A stretch of DNA of 64,000 nucleotides, taken from the NCBI GenBank assembly GCA_026929865.2, contig CM049395.1, forward strand, positions 32,109,501 to 32,173,500. Reading direction: 5' to 3'. This stretch comes from Hyperoplus lanceolatus. Taxonomy: Eukaryota > Chordata > Actinopteri > Uranoscopiformes > Ammodytidae. Made by a program: the position numbers and the translations under genes. The notes under the pieces were generated by a model. The model was not told the origin of the DNA and searched no databases. It worked only from the letters and a program-made list of their open reading frames with translations. Shown here piece by piece: positions 12,921-24,553 of the stretch (position 1 is its first letter; every line of letters starts with the position of its first letter).

Positions 12921-13204
12921 GGTGTGCCCTTGCAGTGTGCGGAATTGACTTAATTTAGTAGTTTATAAAATAAGTTGAATAGGTGAACGTGTAGGTAAAA
13001 AAAAAGCTATTGATACAGGCTAAGATTTATCACTATGAAAATACAGGTGGCACTTGTTTTTAGTTGTAATGTAGCAAATTTGACAATAAGCCAGTCAATA
13101 TTTAAATAGGTGTTGAAGCCGAATACTTATCAAAGCCAAAGTATAAGCCGGTCAGTAGCTTAGCCTATGTGGATAGTATTGTTGGTAGCAACGGTATTAT
13201 TCAC

Positions 13205-13313
13205 ACATTTTCTTTCAGTGCACACACACAGTACGGACAGCTAGCGGATCGTGAGAAGATATTAACTGATTTTGACAACAAGCGTTCTCCAGAATCACTC
13301 GCGCCACCGTTTT
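13205..13313. mobile_element. Fragment of a short MITE, right end
   Basis: The segment shares long blocks (GCGGATCGTGAG, then TATTAACTGATTTTGACAA, then TCTCCAGAAT) with the right half of the MITE at 28276-28613. It ends in a terminal repeat, CGCCACCGTTTTA, comparable to that element's GACTCCACCTTTA. No left end is found here, so this is a 5'-deleted or diverged copy. Confidence 0.6.
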
Positions 13314-16300
13314 AATTATTCTGAAATGTGATAATTAGACAATTAAAGTAGACATGACTTGGAAATGAAAAACTTGCATTACATTAATGAATGATACAAG
13401 ATGAGTTGATTTAATCATCCAAAATACTATAGCTTTCGCCTCAGCTATAGTTTTCCCTGTTGTTTCTCCAGTGCTTTCCACACACAAACACACTTTTCTC
13501 CTTCTTCCACTTCTTCTCCCACTATGTCATGAGGCTTGCGAGGGAGGCTTGGGTTTGTCTGTATTGAGACATCAGTCATGGCGGTAACGACAGCTCCATA
13601 AACAGAAGGGCAGCCTACCAGCTCCTTTCTGCTGGGCGGTGATAGCATTCACATGGTCCTGCAGCACTTTGCTTCCTTCCTGCTGACCTCTGCACAGCTT
13701 CAGTGGCAAGGACAGCGATTCTGCTTATCTCCACTCGCTGCATTTAGACACCCTACAATATGTGGGTGGTAGGAACACCCAGGTGTCAGCAGGGATGTAG
13801 TGTCCTAAATCAAAAGGTGGACAGACTCTGACCTCCAGTCAGTTTGAAAAGCTGTTGGGCTGCATCTAACACATCTTATTTACGTCATTAATCCTGTAGT
13901 CTGTAAAAATGTCTGAAAATTGTGAAAATGCTCTTCAACAAAATGTTCCAGTTCTTCAGATGACGTGCTCAAATAGCTGTCCAAAATCCAACAGTATTCA
14001 ATGATAAGTTATATGTAACAGATGAAGCATAAAGCAACTCCTCACAATACATGCTTAACGTACATGTTAAGTTGATACATTTCATTTTTTAACAGATCGA
14101 AAATCAAAATGATTGTAGATTAATTTTTATGTTGATTGTCTGACATATTAATCAATAGCACTTGGTAGCTTCCAGGCTGACTCTGCTGCTGGATATTTCA
14201 TAAGCATATATTGTCCCCCTAAAAGAAATTAATTTCTAATTAACTTTGTTATTTCTCCATTAATATCTTATGGATATCCTTCAGTACAGCTCCACAGCTC
14301 CTTGGTACGCGCTGCTTTGTTCAGTGTGTGTGTGTGAGCTTTGTTTGTGTGCGTGTTCCGGCTCTTTGTATACAAACCCATGAGAACTAACAATGCTGGT
14401 TGTGTGCTTTCCTGTGGCCTATTGTTGCCTGCTGGGTCTCCGTGCCCCCTCTAGCATCCACTGGTTGCACGATGGAGACAATGACCGTGAACAGAGTGCC
14501 GCCATGTATATCAGCTCTGGTCTGACCCACACGGTTGGCCCTTCCTGTTGCCTTTAACACCCCCCCCCCCCCTTCACCTCTGACCTCTCCATCAAAGACC
14601 TGGTTGCCCTGTCATGTCGGGACAAGGCATGGTGTGCTGTGAGAGCCTGCTGCGTTCTGTCTTTTCATCTTAGGGAAGAGAATAATTACATGGCAGAACA
14701 GACAGAACGTCTTGTATGTCATGTCAAATGAATTCTTTTTATGGATGCTGATGAAATCTTTTTATTCTTTAAAAAATCGCTAGAAATACAATAGAATAAA
14801 TGTTCCTCCTCAGCTATACATAAGGGGAGAGTTAAAGGTTAGGGGAGCAACAACCTGTTCTGCGCTGCGCTATCAGGTTTTGAGTTTATTAAAGCATATG
14901 TTATTGTTATTATAAAATGCTGGGAATTAGGGTTAATATTACGAAGCATTTCCTGCGCTCTGGTTCATGAATAAAGATTATGAGAAATACTGGACCATGT
15001 ATTGAATAATGAATGATTTCGGACCCGGTCTGGCTTTCTTATTAAAGTGACAAAGATTTGAAGTCTGAATACCCCAACTTTTAATGTTACCGCTCTGGAC
15101 TAATGTGTTTTTACATCTGAATTTGTTTTGTTGTTTTTCTTACTATTACAATTTGTGTCTGAAGTAGCAGCAGACCTTCAGCAGTGTTGGGCCTGAACTG
15201 GCACAATAACAAGCAGGAGGGCAAAAAAAACACACAATGGTCCTTTTTTAAATAATTTCCTTTCAGACCTTTTTCCTTCTCTCTGTATTGTGCATCATCA
15301 ATGAAAGTTTGACAGTCAAACATCTTTTTCAAAAAGAGAGAAAAAAAAATTCAATTAACTTGCAGACCTGGAGCTGTAGTCTTTGTGCTGAGGAAAAAAA
15401 GCAGTAAAGGTTCAGCATTGAAACTGCCTGAAAGACACACACACACACCTGTGTAACGACGCACGTTCATTCGATTTTCATATCACCTTGTCCTGTTTGA
15501 AATCCATAGAGGAAAAAAAGGGTTGCAGCCTTGGAGCGGAGCTGGGAAATGCAAACCTTGTCTTTTCAGTTATTGTCATTGAAGGGAAGCTCACTTATTT
15601 CCCAGAGATCTTATCCTCCCTGCTGCCTGGGTTCACTCCTCTCTCCTCTCCTCCCCCCCTTGCACATTGTTCTCCAGGATCAAGTTCACGGAGGTCGGGC
15701 TGGATGAGGGTAATGGGACTCTTGTCCTTTTTGTGTCTCAGGGCAGGTTGAATGGCCCCTAGCCCCCATACAGGCTCTTTGAATAGGAACCCTGATTCCC
15801 CCTCTCTTTATATTAGTCTGCTCTCCTGTTTCACCCCAGCTTCCCAACAGTCCATATCCATATTTCAAAGCGTTAAAGATTCCATGTGTTCAAGTAGACA
15901 CATCCGAGTTCCCATAGCACTTCACTTCTCCTCCCCAAAGCCCACCTGCCACATCCACTGCCAAATTTTTTTGTGTACACAAAAAACAAACTGCCTTTTA
16001 TCCAGAGCCGTATTGACATAAAAGTTTGATCTCTGCATCAACTTGAATGTATTATTTGTATCTTTCAGGCTTCTATATGTGAAAGACTTGAGATTGTAAT
16101 GAGATTGTAGCAACTTTTAAAGTCTTCTAATGGCATAGTTTGCAAGATCGCAAATAGGGATGTTGATGTGAGATAGTAGGGATATTTATTTTGCTTACAC
16201 TGTGTCTAAAAGTGTTCACAAAGTGTGACAAGTAGCATGTACTGTGGTTATGAGGGCTAAATGTGCAATTATACGGTGCAATTATTATTATTTAGCTATT

Positions 16301-16439
16301 TGCTGTGGTTACATGTAGATCATTTTCTTCACTCAGTGCCCCAGTGTGTTAACAGTCCTCTCCTCACTCACACAGATACTTTATTCTATTTTTTTAAGTT
16401 TTGACATTTCATCATTATTAATTGCCTGCCACCACCCAT

Positions 16440-16469
<30 letters not shown>
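16440..16469. repeat. (CA)n microsatellite
   Basis: About 15 uninterrupted CA units. Confidence 0.96.
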
Positions 16470-16472
<3 letters not shown>

Positions 16473-17107
16473 CTTACGGGCAGTTTCAGTAAATGTAGTC
16501 TTTGTTGACTTTGATGTCTGTGCTAATCCAGTGTATCTCCGGTTCTTGTGCGTGTGTGCGTGCGTGTATTAAAGGGAGTGGGGGTTAAGGAGTTAGTCTC
16601 TTAGATGTAATGATGCCAGGGCATACATTCTGAACATGCTCTCATTTGATTTCCTGCTACAATGTTGAGCCTTTGCCCTTTCTCATCTTTTTTTCCTTCT
16701 TTTTTTCCTTCTTCCACTCAGCGTCTCCCTGCCTTCACATGCACTCAGACCTGTATGTAGTGAATTGCTGGAAGCTGCCAGGTCGTTGAGAGCAGCTGTG
16801 TTTGCTACAAAGTGTCTGCTGGCTGATGCAGCGATTGTTTTACATTAGCGGCCTGCAGGTCAAACTGCAGCTGGCTACATCTCAGCATTGATACAAACCC
16901 TGGGGAGAGACAGAGATGGAGAGTATGTGTTTGTGTGTATGTGCGTGTATGTGAACCCAACCGTCCCTATGGTTGTAGCCTTTCCTAAGCAGGCTAAGTC
17001 TGTTGGCTAACCCTTAGCGCCTCTGCGTTTGGCAGCATGACTGCAGCAAGATTAATCCATTCCACACTCCATCAGTCACTAGGCACAGGTTATTAGTGCT
17101 GGGGCAG

Positions 17108-17108
<1 letters not shown>

Positions 17109-17150
<42 letters not shown>
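17109..17150. repeat. (CA)n microsatellite
   Basis: About 20 CA units ending in CATACACA. Confidence 0.96.
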
Positions 17151-17152
<2 letters not shown>

Positions 17153-17537
17153 AACCCCCCTCACCCTTGTGACTTCGCCTTCTACCTTGTCCCCAAAGTT
17201 TGCAAAGGTGGCCTTGGTGTTGAGAGGCCATTTGTCAAAACCCAGCCAGAGCCTCCACTTGGCTCCTTTTAATAAGGCTACCTGGGCTCTGGGATTAAAC
17301 ATGAACACTCACACACACACACGTACTCACAGAGGGCTTGCACTCCGCTTTGCACATACTCATACAGCTCTGAGTGTCAGGTGGTGCATCCCACGGGGCT
17401 TATAAAAGTCCCATTAACATGGCCCTCCTCATTGGTTCTGACAGGTTGATCAATTAGACCCCTCCCCCGGCTGACCCTGGGGCCACTCTGACTCAGAGGT
17501 CAGACACGATGGATCGCTGGACCTGCACACACTGACT

Positions 17538-17645
17538 CTCCCATTCTCCTTCTCTCTCACACTCTCTCCTCTCTCTCTCTTTATCTCACATTCTACCTCT
17601 CTCACACTCTCTCTCTCTCTCTCTTTATCTCACACTCTCTCCCTC
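17538..17645. repeat. CT-rich low-complexity tract with internal duplication
   Basis: CTCTCT runs alternate with TTTATCTCACA-type units; the unit CTCTCTTTATCTCACA occurs twice (about 17575-17590 and 17617-17633). Confidence 0.85.
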
Positions 17646-17864
17646 CTGTTATCTCTGCTCTGGTCACGGTGCAGCTTGTTGGTCCCGTCATGTGTTCAGC
17701 GCCGGGGCTGATATCCCAGGGTGCAGTTGTTCTCAGGGCTTTTAGACGGAGGATCATACTTTACCTGAGACATGTTTCGATCTTATCTCTGCTCTCAACA
17801 CGATCGAAACAAACAAACGCACACACACATACATACACAGGGGTCTGTCTCATCCTGCAGGGAC

Positions 17865-17890
17865 GTGTGTGTGTGTGTGTGTGTGTGTGT
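17865..17890. repeat. (GT)n microsatellite
   Basis: About 13 GT units. Confidence 0.95.
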
Positions 17891-18296
17891 CCTTGTACAA
17901 TTCTTCTGCAGACTAAATGTGCTCATTAGACAAGGTAATTCCTCTAATGTGAAAGGTTGTCAGCAATGTTTTATCTTAATTTAACACTGATTTTCATAGA
18001 TTTGATCTAATTGCACAGATTCGGTCACACTTTGAAGTTTTGAAGTTGCTGGGTGGAGTCTGGCTTGTAGGTCATTCTAGGACTTGTCCAGCTTGTTATG
18101 GTGTTTTAGGGGTCAATCCAGAAAAGAGTGCAGTCAGGTCTTTAGAGGTGTAGTGATACGTGCAGCTTTCCAGCTTCACAGTTTGTTGTGAGGCCTCTAC
18201 GCCTGTGTCTCAGTTGTGTGTTGAGACACAACCAGAGGTGGCTGAGAGTTTGCACTGTGTTTGGTAAACAGTCTGCTCTGGACAGGGTAAATGAAG

Positions 18297-18352
18297 GTGT
18301 GTGTGTGGGTGTGGGTGTGTGTGTGTGTGTGTGTGTGCGTGTGCGTGTGCGT
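18297..18352. repeat. Interrupted (GT)n microsatellite
   Basis: GT units with GGGT and GCGT variants at either side of a pure core. Confidence 0.94.
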
Positions 18353-18779
18353 ACTGGTACATCTACTGTATCATTGTAGTGTTTGACCTTGTGAGGACAT
18401 TTTTGGAAAGTGATATTTTGGCCAGTCCTCACTTTGGGATGGACCTTCATTCAAGCCACTGAATGAACAGCAGATTAGACGAGGAAAAAGAAAAGTGTCA
18501 ATAATCTGTAACCCCAGAGGCTCCCTGTAAGTGAATCCGTTGTTGGCCATCGTTACTGTATTATTTAAATTCTAAGAAAATGTCTGGACTAGAACATGTC
18601 AAGATTCAAGATGGCTTATTTGTAATTTGCGCAAACAATTACAGCAGCAGTTTTTGTCCAAGAGCCGCTGAGCTGCGTCGAACTGGGCTGAGTATTCAGC
18701 TCATGAATACAAAAGAAGCAACACATATATGTACTTAACAAATAGAGGTTATGTAACTGCCAAGGTGCGAGACAAGATA

Positions 18780-19397
18780 ACGGCCTCCACACACATCCTA
18801 CCTCTGCTGCGCGTCTACCTCGCGTCTGCGTCTGACTTTTTGTCACTGACCGTGTAATCAACCTAGAGCGGGCACACATCCAACCTCAGACGCACTGCTG
18901 ATGCACGTCGGAGGCACATCTGCAGCGACGCTCCCCTTTACCTCAGGAGGCTCGCCTATTTTTTTCTGAGAGCCGCGCGTCTCTCTCGGGTCTCTCTGCT
19001 TTAACTGATAGAGAAATACTCTGCTGAGAGTCATATTGACTTCATACCGGCAGCTTTCACTGGAGTTTCACCATTTCCTGGTGTGTCCCTTTCAAAATAA
19101 GACTTCCAACAAGCGAAAATTTAAAAAAAAAAAGAAAAAGGCGCACGGATTACTGTCCAGACTCAATATTAGACTCAATATAAATCATATGCATCATAAA
19201 TGACAGGAAAGAACTTCATTTTTAATGGGAATTATCTATGAAAACTCTATGTAGAAAGATAGGGCTTTTATAAGCAGCACTGCAGCAGCAGCTGCTGCTG
19301 AGATGTTCCATGTGTGTCCGAGAAAAGTCCGAGAGACGCAGCAGTAAGGCAAGGCGACGCGCTCCAGAGGTAGACGCAGGATGTGTGTGGAGGCCGT
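18780..19397. mobile_element. Non-autonomous TIR transposon (MITE-like), 618 bp
   Basis: The left end reads ACGGCCTCCACACACATCCT. The right end is its inverse, finishing ATGTGTGTGGAGGCCGT, giving about 20 near-perfect terminal bases. GTCTACCTC/GAGGTAGAC-type motifs lie just inside both ends. Internally there is a CAGCAGCAGCTGCTGCTG palindrome near 19279. No coding frame is present. The target duplication is unclear (flanks GATA and AAGA), so the superfamily is unassigned. Confidence 0.65.
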
Positions 19398-19724
19398 AAG
19401 ACTGTTTTAAAAACTGCAGTATGGATCTGCCTCCATACTGCCTGAAAATTAGTTTTTTAATAAAGAAAATGTTTCAGCTGTATTGTTACAATTTATATTG
19501 ACAGCAGATTTTGGCAAAAGCGATAACAGGATATTATCACATCAGTACAATTCCAGTCATTAAATGATATTGAGTTATGGCCCGGTCCTTTGAGGCGAGT
19601 GTTGGTGACACAAAAACGTCAAAGAACCTGATTTGGTGAGATGTAAATTAAATCGTTGTAAAATGATCCATTGAAAGAGGGGGTATGGTGAGATTAAAAG
19701 GCATAATGAGAGGAATGAAGCATC

Positions 19725-19725
<1 letters not shown>

Positions 19726-19785
<60 letters not shown>
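19726..19785. repeat. (GT)n microsatellite, about 30 units
   Basis: Uninterrupted GT dinucleotides over 60 bp. Confidence 0.98.
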
Positions 19786-19786
<1 letters not shown>

Positions 19787-20441
19787 TGTATTTCATAGCC
19801 TGTCTAGAGACCCAGAAGGGATCAGTTGTGGGGAGCATAGGAGGTTAAGAGCGGTGTCACGCCCAGAGAGAGACTGCACCGTCGTCCTAATGATGTCCAC
19901 CGGCCTAATTGAATATTGACGTTCTGCACACAGGGGCTAAATGGCTTCTGTCTGCTTCACCTGCCGCGCTGAGCTGCACATTTTTTGACCTGTTTCCATC
20001 ATTTGTTTTTGTTGTTAAATGTCCCTGTTGCCATGGCTACCGGCTTTTCTGGCTCTTAGATGCAGCATTTTTTTCCTTTTTCATTTGATGTGTTATCGTT
20101 TGAGTTAAAAAAGGTATTTGCTTTATTTACAGTGCGAGTGTTTTTTGATGATGTTCGGCACACACTTGTACCACACACCCGAGTGAGTTCTCGGAGGCAG
20201 AAGTTTCTCCTCTTTCCAAGTCTTCCTTTGTAGTTTCCTGCTGAACTCCTCCTCTCCGTGAAGCTTTCTTTCTTCTCTGCGATCGTCACCTCCTTCCTCC
20301 TTTTCTTTTTGCTTCTATTTCTGTGATGGTGTTCTACTTCCCACTGTGCCTGCCACCAGACGCTTCTCCTTTGTTGCCACGGAGACGCTCTCCAGATGGC
20401 GAGTGTCAAGGCAAGACTGGGCTCCGAATGTAGTCTGATCA

Positions 20442-20443
<2 letters not shown>

Positions 20444-20472
<29 letters not shown>
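20444..20472. repeat. (CA)n microsatellite
   Basis: About 14 CA units. Confidence 0.95.
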
Positions 20473-20474
<2 letters not shown>

Positions 20475-20610
20475 AACACACACACATGTTGGTTTACATA
20501 TATACACACCGAGAACAGACTGAGACACTGGCAGTGTAGGCCTACATTCTTTTCAACACACATCCTACTTGGATGCTGGTGGACGTGCACTCTGCCCACC
20601 ATATACAGTA

Positions 20611-20648
20611 CACACACGTATACACACACACACACACACACACGCACA
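20611..20648. repeat. Interrupted (CA)n microsatellite
   Basis: CA units with CGTATA and CG interruptions. Confidence 0.93.
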
Positions 20649-20769
20649 GGCTCTCGGCAGTACAGTATAATAAAACCTGTGTCACAGCCACACATTCTCT
20701 CCTTTATGTGACCGGGATGTTATTAATCTTAGTGGAGGTTAACAAATGCACTTGCATGGAAGGTATATT

Positions 20770-21300
20770 TCATAGGCCGACAGCCGACAATGGGGCCATT
20801 GTGGCGTCGGGCTGCAGCGCCCGCGCTCTGCATTCAGTCAGGACCTTTTGGTTGGCTCTGGATCCGCGGCTCATGTCAGGGGTTATGTTTCATCTCCCAG
20901 ACAAATGTGTTTGCGCCGGAGAAAACATGTGAAACACGGAGCAAAATCAACGTTTCGCCTGTTTATTTATTTCTGCTGCGAGAAGCCAAGATTTATTTTT
21001 GTGAATGGGTCGGAAAAATAAATGCGCTGGGCCATTTTTCAAAGTTTGGCCTTGTCGCTATTAGTCACAACTAGAGCCAGACAAATACCCTGCCAGTGTT
21101 TTTTCTGTGTGCAGCCGGCCGGGCCGAGCGACCAGGCCAGCTCGGCTCTGATTCACTGCTTTCTAAGTTTCTCCACAGCAGCATCTGCGTAACAGCGGCG
21201 AGTCTTCCCCGCTAATCCATTAGACTTCCATTAGCTCCGATTTGTGTGATTAGTTCTAATTAATCAGTTCAGTCTGTGGCCTTCACTCTCCTGCACGCTC
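20770..21300. promoter_or_regulatory. Candidate conserved non-coding (enhancer-like) element
   Basis: Unique sequence with dense TAAT/ATTA homeodomain-type cores (GCTAATCCATTAGA near 21211, GATTAGTTCTAATTAATCAG near 21249), TTTATTTATTT and CCATTTTTCAAAGTT motifs, lying about 2.3 kb upstream of an mpped2 coding exon. The OTX-like TAATCC and paired ATTA cores suggest a regulatory element. Compositional evidence only. Confidence 0.28.
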
Positions 21301-22170
21301 CTCACATTTAATTTTTAACCTCATTTCTCAGCTCTCCACCGAGCGAGAGAACCAGGCAACGACTGAGCGAGCAAATCAAAGAGCTGGCTCCAGGTCTGCC
21401 GACACCACCGCCTTCTTTCTCCCAGTGCACAAACACTCGATACTGCTCAATCCTCAGAGCCAAACAGGGCTTAGCATGTGTTCAGACTGCATTACAATGC
21501 TCTTTTCTCTCACCGCGTTTAAATAATAGGCTTTGTTTGTGTCTAATTTTCAGCAGAGATTCATCAGGAGATTGGTTGTGTTTTAAAATGAACCAGGAGA
21601 CATTGAGATCTCATGTTTCACACATCTGCAGTGTGCTGGGGCTTTGGATAGCCCCACTCGACCCTCCTGTCCAACACTGAGTATTGATTTGGGCCGAGGC
21701 GTCCATCCCTCACTGTAACAAAGCCTATTGATATTAGTGGAGCCCTGATTTCCCCCCGGTCGAAAAAACCATACGCAGCGCCATCGCATAGAGGCTGGAC
21801 GCCGCTCCGGACTCTGCGGTACCTGTCCCAGAGTAACTAACGGAAATAAATAACCAAGCCAAAATCATCTTTCTTCAATGATTCTCTGCTGCAAAAAACT
21901 AATAAAAATTTAAAGATTTTTTTTGTCTTTCTGGTCCTTACAGTAGCAGCAGGTCAGCTCATATACTGAGGTATTATGTGCTGATAATCTATCTTCCTTT
22001 CCACTCTTGTCAGCCTTCTTCTGCCATTACCACTATTGTGATAAATGAAGGCTCAATTCATCAACCAGACTCTACTCAATTTCTTTTTCTCTCCTTGGCT
22101 TCCCCGCCCCCCAGCTCCCCCAGCTAACCTCCGAATGCGGCACTTTATTTCTTCATCTGTTTTCACACCC

Positions 22171-22203
22171 CCTCCATCCATCCATCCATCCATCCATCCA
22201 TCC

Positions 22204-22242
<39 letters not shown>

Positions 22243-22260
22243 CATCCATCCATCTATCCA
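22171..22260. repeat. (ATCC)n/(ATCT)n tetranucleotide array
   Basis: ATCC units are followed by a block of about nine ATCT units and return to ATCC, spanning about 90 bp. The stepwise unit switch is typical of compound tetranucleotide microsatellites. Confidence 0.96.
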
Positions 22261-22893
22261 CCCCTCTTTCCCACTGAGCCAGACCCAGGCTTGCTTTGTG
22301 TCTCCTGGGTAAGGCTGAGCTGCCTGTCACCCCAGAGCTGCAGACTCCCATCCCGGCTGCCGGAGGTGGCCCGGCTGCTGTCAATCAATCTGTAGCCTGT
22401 GTGAGCAAAGGGGATGGGGCTTGACACATGATGTGGATCCCTACTGTTCAGATATTCTGGGTTTTTGTTTTTCTTGCTTTTTTTTTCGAGAAAGCCTGCA
22501 GTGCGCGGTCAGTCATAACGTTTTGGCTTCTGTAATTATTTCAACTTGATTGGAATTCTTTGGATTTAAAGCTCCTGCTCTGGGGCTCTCAAACCAAACG
22601 CTTACTATAACAGTGAACACAATTAAAACCAGCTCAAGCATTTCCCCTATATACTGCAGGTGTACAGTAATGTTTTGCAATTGACAATTGCATGTCATCT
22701 CTCTGTTTTCTGCACAAGTAAATGGAGAAATTTCACTGCAATTTTGTTTGTTGAGCTAGATAATCGTCACACAATTCAGTGTTATACTGTTTGATTTCTT
22801 TCAAAATGATTTTAGTTCAGTCTCACGGCTCTTATCTTGATTGAGTTTATCTAACCTTAATCAGCGTTTATCTGAATGTTTCTTTTATCAGTG

Positions 22894-23120
22894 CAAGGCA
22901 AGGCAAGTTTATTTATATAGCACAATTCAGACACAAGGCCACTCAAAGTGCTTTACAGGGACGAGATTAGAATACATAAAACACATTATAAAACATTTAA
23001 AAGCGAATAAAAGAAGCAAATAAAATAAAAATTGCAGGTTAAAATGGAAACAAAAAAGTCTTCAGACTCGATTTAAAAGAACTGAGAGTTGCAGCAGACC
23101 TCATGTTTTCTGGGAGTTCC
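22894..23120 (-). mobile_element. LINE 3' tail, 5'-truncated, inserted on the minus strand
   Basis: Read on the minus strand the segment ends with AATTGTGCTATATAAATAAA followed by tandem CTTGC units (22894-22908). This is the classic 3' end of fish L2-like LINEs, in which the short tandem tail replaces poly(A). The CTTTGAGTGGCCTTGTGTCT block just upstream is also standard for these tails. No reverse-transcriptase sequence remains. The same tail occurs on the + strand at 63349-63398. Confidence 0.7.
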
Positions 23121-23533
23121 AGATTTTTGGTGACTATATTTGACTATTAACGTCTACATTTAACAGACTGTTTTTCAGGATTTTTCCCCTTAAAAAGCCC
23201 TTCTTTATTCTTAACCATGCATCAACCTCCGCTATGTGAACATAATGTGGGGGAGTCTAGTTTGAAAAAAAGATTCTGGGTGAAGCTGTAAAAACTCATT
23301 TATGAAGTGAACTTAGTAAATAATGACAGGATCCAGATAATAAACAGTAAAACTAGACTTTTATTGCCGCTGCAGCAGCTTTTTAGAAATGGCATGATGC
23401 TGAAGCAAAAGTGGAATAAATTCCGTGATATATTTTTTGCTTTGTGGCATCATCAACTTCGCTTTATGCCATAATGGGAGAACTAATAACCTGAGCAATT
23501 TTTAATGTGATCTTTCCCACTCTGTCTCTGCAG

Positions 23534-23649
23534 GACTCCGTGGTTTAACGGCTGGGGGTTCAACCTGCCTCGGGGTCAGTCTCTGCTGGATAAATGGAAC
23601 CTGGTCCCTGAAGGCATCGACATCCTCATGACCCACGGACCGCCGCTCG
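23534..23649 (+). CDS. mpped2: mpped2 coding exon (third from last): metallophosphoesterase
   Basis: The exon encodes TPWFNGWGFNLPRGQSLLDK followed by WNLVPEGIDILMTHGPPL, nearly identical to residues ~180-217 of vertebrate MPPED2, a class III cyclic-nucleotide-type metallophosphodiesterase. The acceptor AG is at 23532-23533 after a CTCTGTCTCTGC tract. The first base G completes the Trp codon begun in the previous exon. The donor is G|GTGAGT at 23649/23650, leaving the first base of a Gly codon. The His of MTHGPP (about residue 213) is a predicted metal ligand of the phosphoesterase core. PWFNGWGF and the next exon's FRDWVPKEL fit MPPED2 rather than MPPED1 (which has PWFYGWGF and FLDWVPKKM). 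Earlier exons, including the GNHE motif, lie outside the window. In mammals the gene is mostly expressed in brain. Confidence 0.95.
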
Positions 23650-23757
23650 GTGAGTCCAATTAACCAATCACAGCGCCCGCATCACCATACCTAATGAGCT
23701 TTCTGCTCGTTATTCAAAATCTCTATGAAGTCACACTGGAGGCGTCACAGCAGGCAG

Positions 23758-23815
<58 letters not shown>

Positions 23816-24439
23816 AAGTCGACACTGTTTTCATTTAAATTCAAAAGTATCTGGAGTTCACATCCGAACACGCTCTGATTCAATATTTGTGTTTGACTTT
23901 ATGAAAAAAGAAAATACATATTGTTTGGTTTTCCTTTTTTCACTCCAGACTGATTCAGTGTTCCTTCTAGTTGTTTGCGCCCCAGTTGTTTATGTTATTT
24001 TTTTTTTTGCGTTCTCCATCTGGCTTTATTGAGTGATTTCCTTCCCTCTCGCCTACGGAGGGTTGCTGCCGCGGCAACCGCTGTAGCTGTTTGATTGCAT
24101 GGAAACTGGATTTTGCACCAGTGTGACAGACGCTGCAGATGATTGCAGAGAGACCAGGGGAGAGGACTGCAGGGCTGGGGAGGGGGAAGGGGAAGCTTTA
24201 GGGGAGGCTATCCAAAACCAGAAGAGACAAAAAATGCAAAGAAATCAGGCTTCCAAGAATGTGGAATAAATATCAATAACATTATGTGTTTTCATCTGCC
24301 AGAATGTGTTTAGATAACTGTTGGACTCAGATGAGAAGGCAGTAGATGAACCATTGGATTGTTTTCACGTTGATGAACCACACCAGAACAGTCTGGAGAA
24401 AATAAACCTTTAAAACAACTGTTGTGTCTGTTTGTTTAG
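23650..24439 (+). other. mpped2: mpped2 intron, 790 bp
   Basis: GTGAGT donor and TTTGTTTAG acceptor; phase 1. It contains a pure (GT)n repeat and no other recognisable element. Confidence 0.93.
23760..23812. repeat. (GT)n microsatellite within an mpped2 intron
   Basis: About 26 uninterrupted GT units, 110 bp after the exon boundary. Confidence 0.98.
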
Positions 24440-24553
24440 GTTTCCGAGACTGGGTCCCTAAGGAGCTGCAGCGGGTTGGCTGTGTGGAGCTGCTCAACAC
24501 GGTCCAGAAGAGGGTCCGACCCAAACTTCACGCCTTCGGAGGCATTCACGAAG
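24440..24553 (+). CDS. mpped2: mpped2 coding exon (penultimate): metallophosphoesterase
   Basis: It encodes FRDWVPKELQRVGCVELLNT, then VQKRVRPKLHAFGGIHE, matching MPPED2 residues ~219-255. The acceptor is TTTGTTTAG at 24431-24439 and the donor G|GTACAG at 24553/24554. The first two bases complete the Gly codon started at 23649, and the last base opens another split Gly codon, so both flanking introns are phase 1. The second Gly of FGGIHE (24541-24543) aligns with Gly252 of mammalian MPPED2, where most class III phosphoesterases have a metal-binding His (GHIH). That replacement is known to lower catalytic activity in this family, and the fish copy keeps it. Substitutions relative to mammals (QKR for QRR, HAF for HVF) are conservative. 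Confidence 0.96.

Larger units (their letters stand above)
12921..18779. other. Presumed intron, no gene seen
   Basis: It contains a MITE fragment (13205-13313), CA/GT and CT repeats (listed separately) and a 15-bp C run near 14560. Unique AT-rich stretches such as 14200-14290 and a GC-balanced stretch at 16770-16900 could be conserved non-coding sequence. Short frames, for example near 15488, 17169 and 18142, lack family features. Confidence 0.5.
19398..22893. other. Presumed intron, no gene seen
   Basis: It holds CA/GT repeats, a tetranucleotide array (22171-22260) and a candidate regulatory stretch (20770-21300). The longest minus-strand frame here (near 20056-20487) starts inside a CA repeat, has low-complexity Arg/Lys composition and shows no domain, so I do not call it. 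Confidence 0.5.

Noticed and set aside
17772-17984. Frames near the GT repeat upstream of mpped2
   Set aside because: Driven by CA/GT repeats; no homology or splice features.
20056-20487. 143-residue minus-strand frame
   Set aside because: It begins inside a CA repeat and continues as low-complexity basic sequence with no domain or splice context.
22171-22260. CRISPR-like regular repeats
   Set aside because: It is a plain ATCC/ATCT tetranucleotide array without spacers, in a vertebrate genome.
1-23533. Search for earlier mpped2 exons (GNHELTFD-like and YGxPW-like coding)
   Set aside because: No frame with these motifs and splice signals was found by eye; they probably lie upstream of the window.
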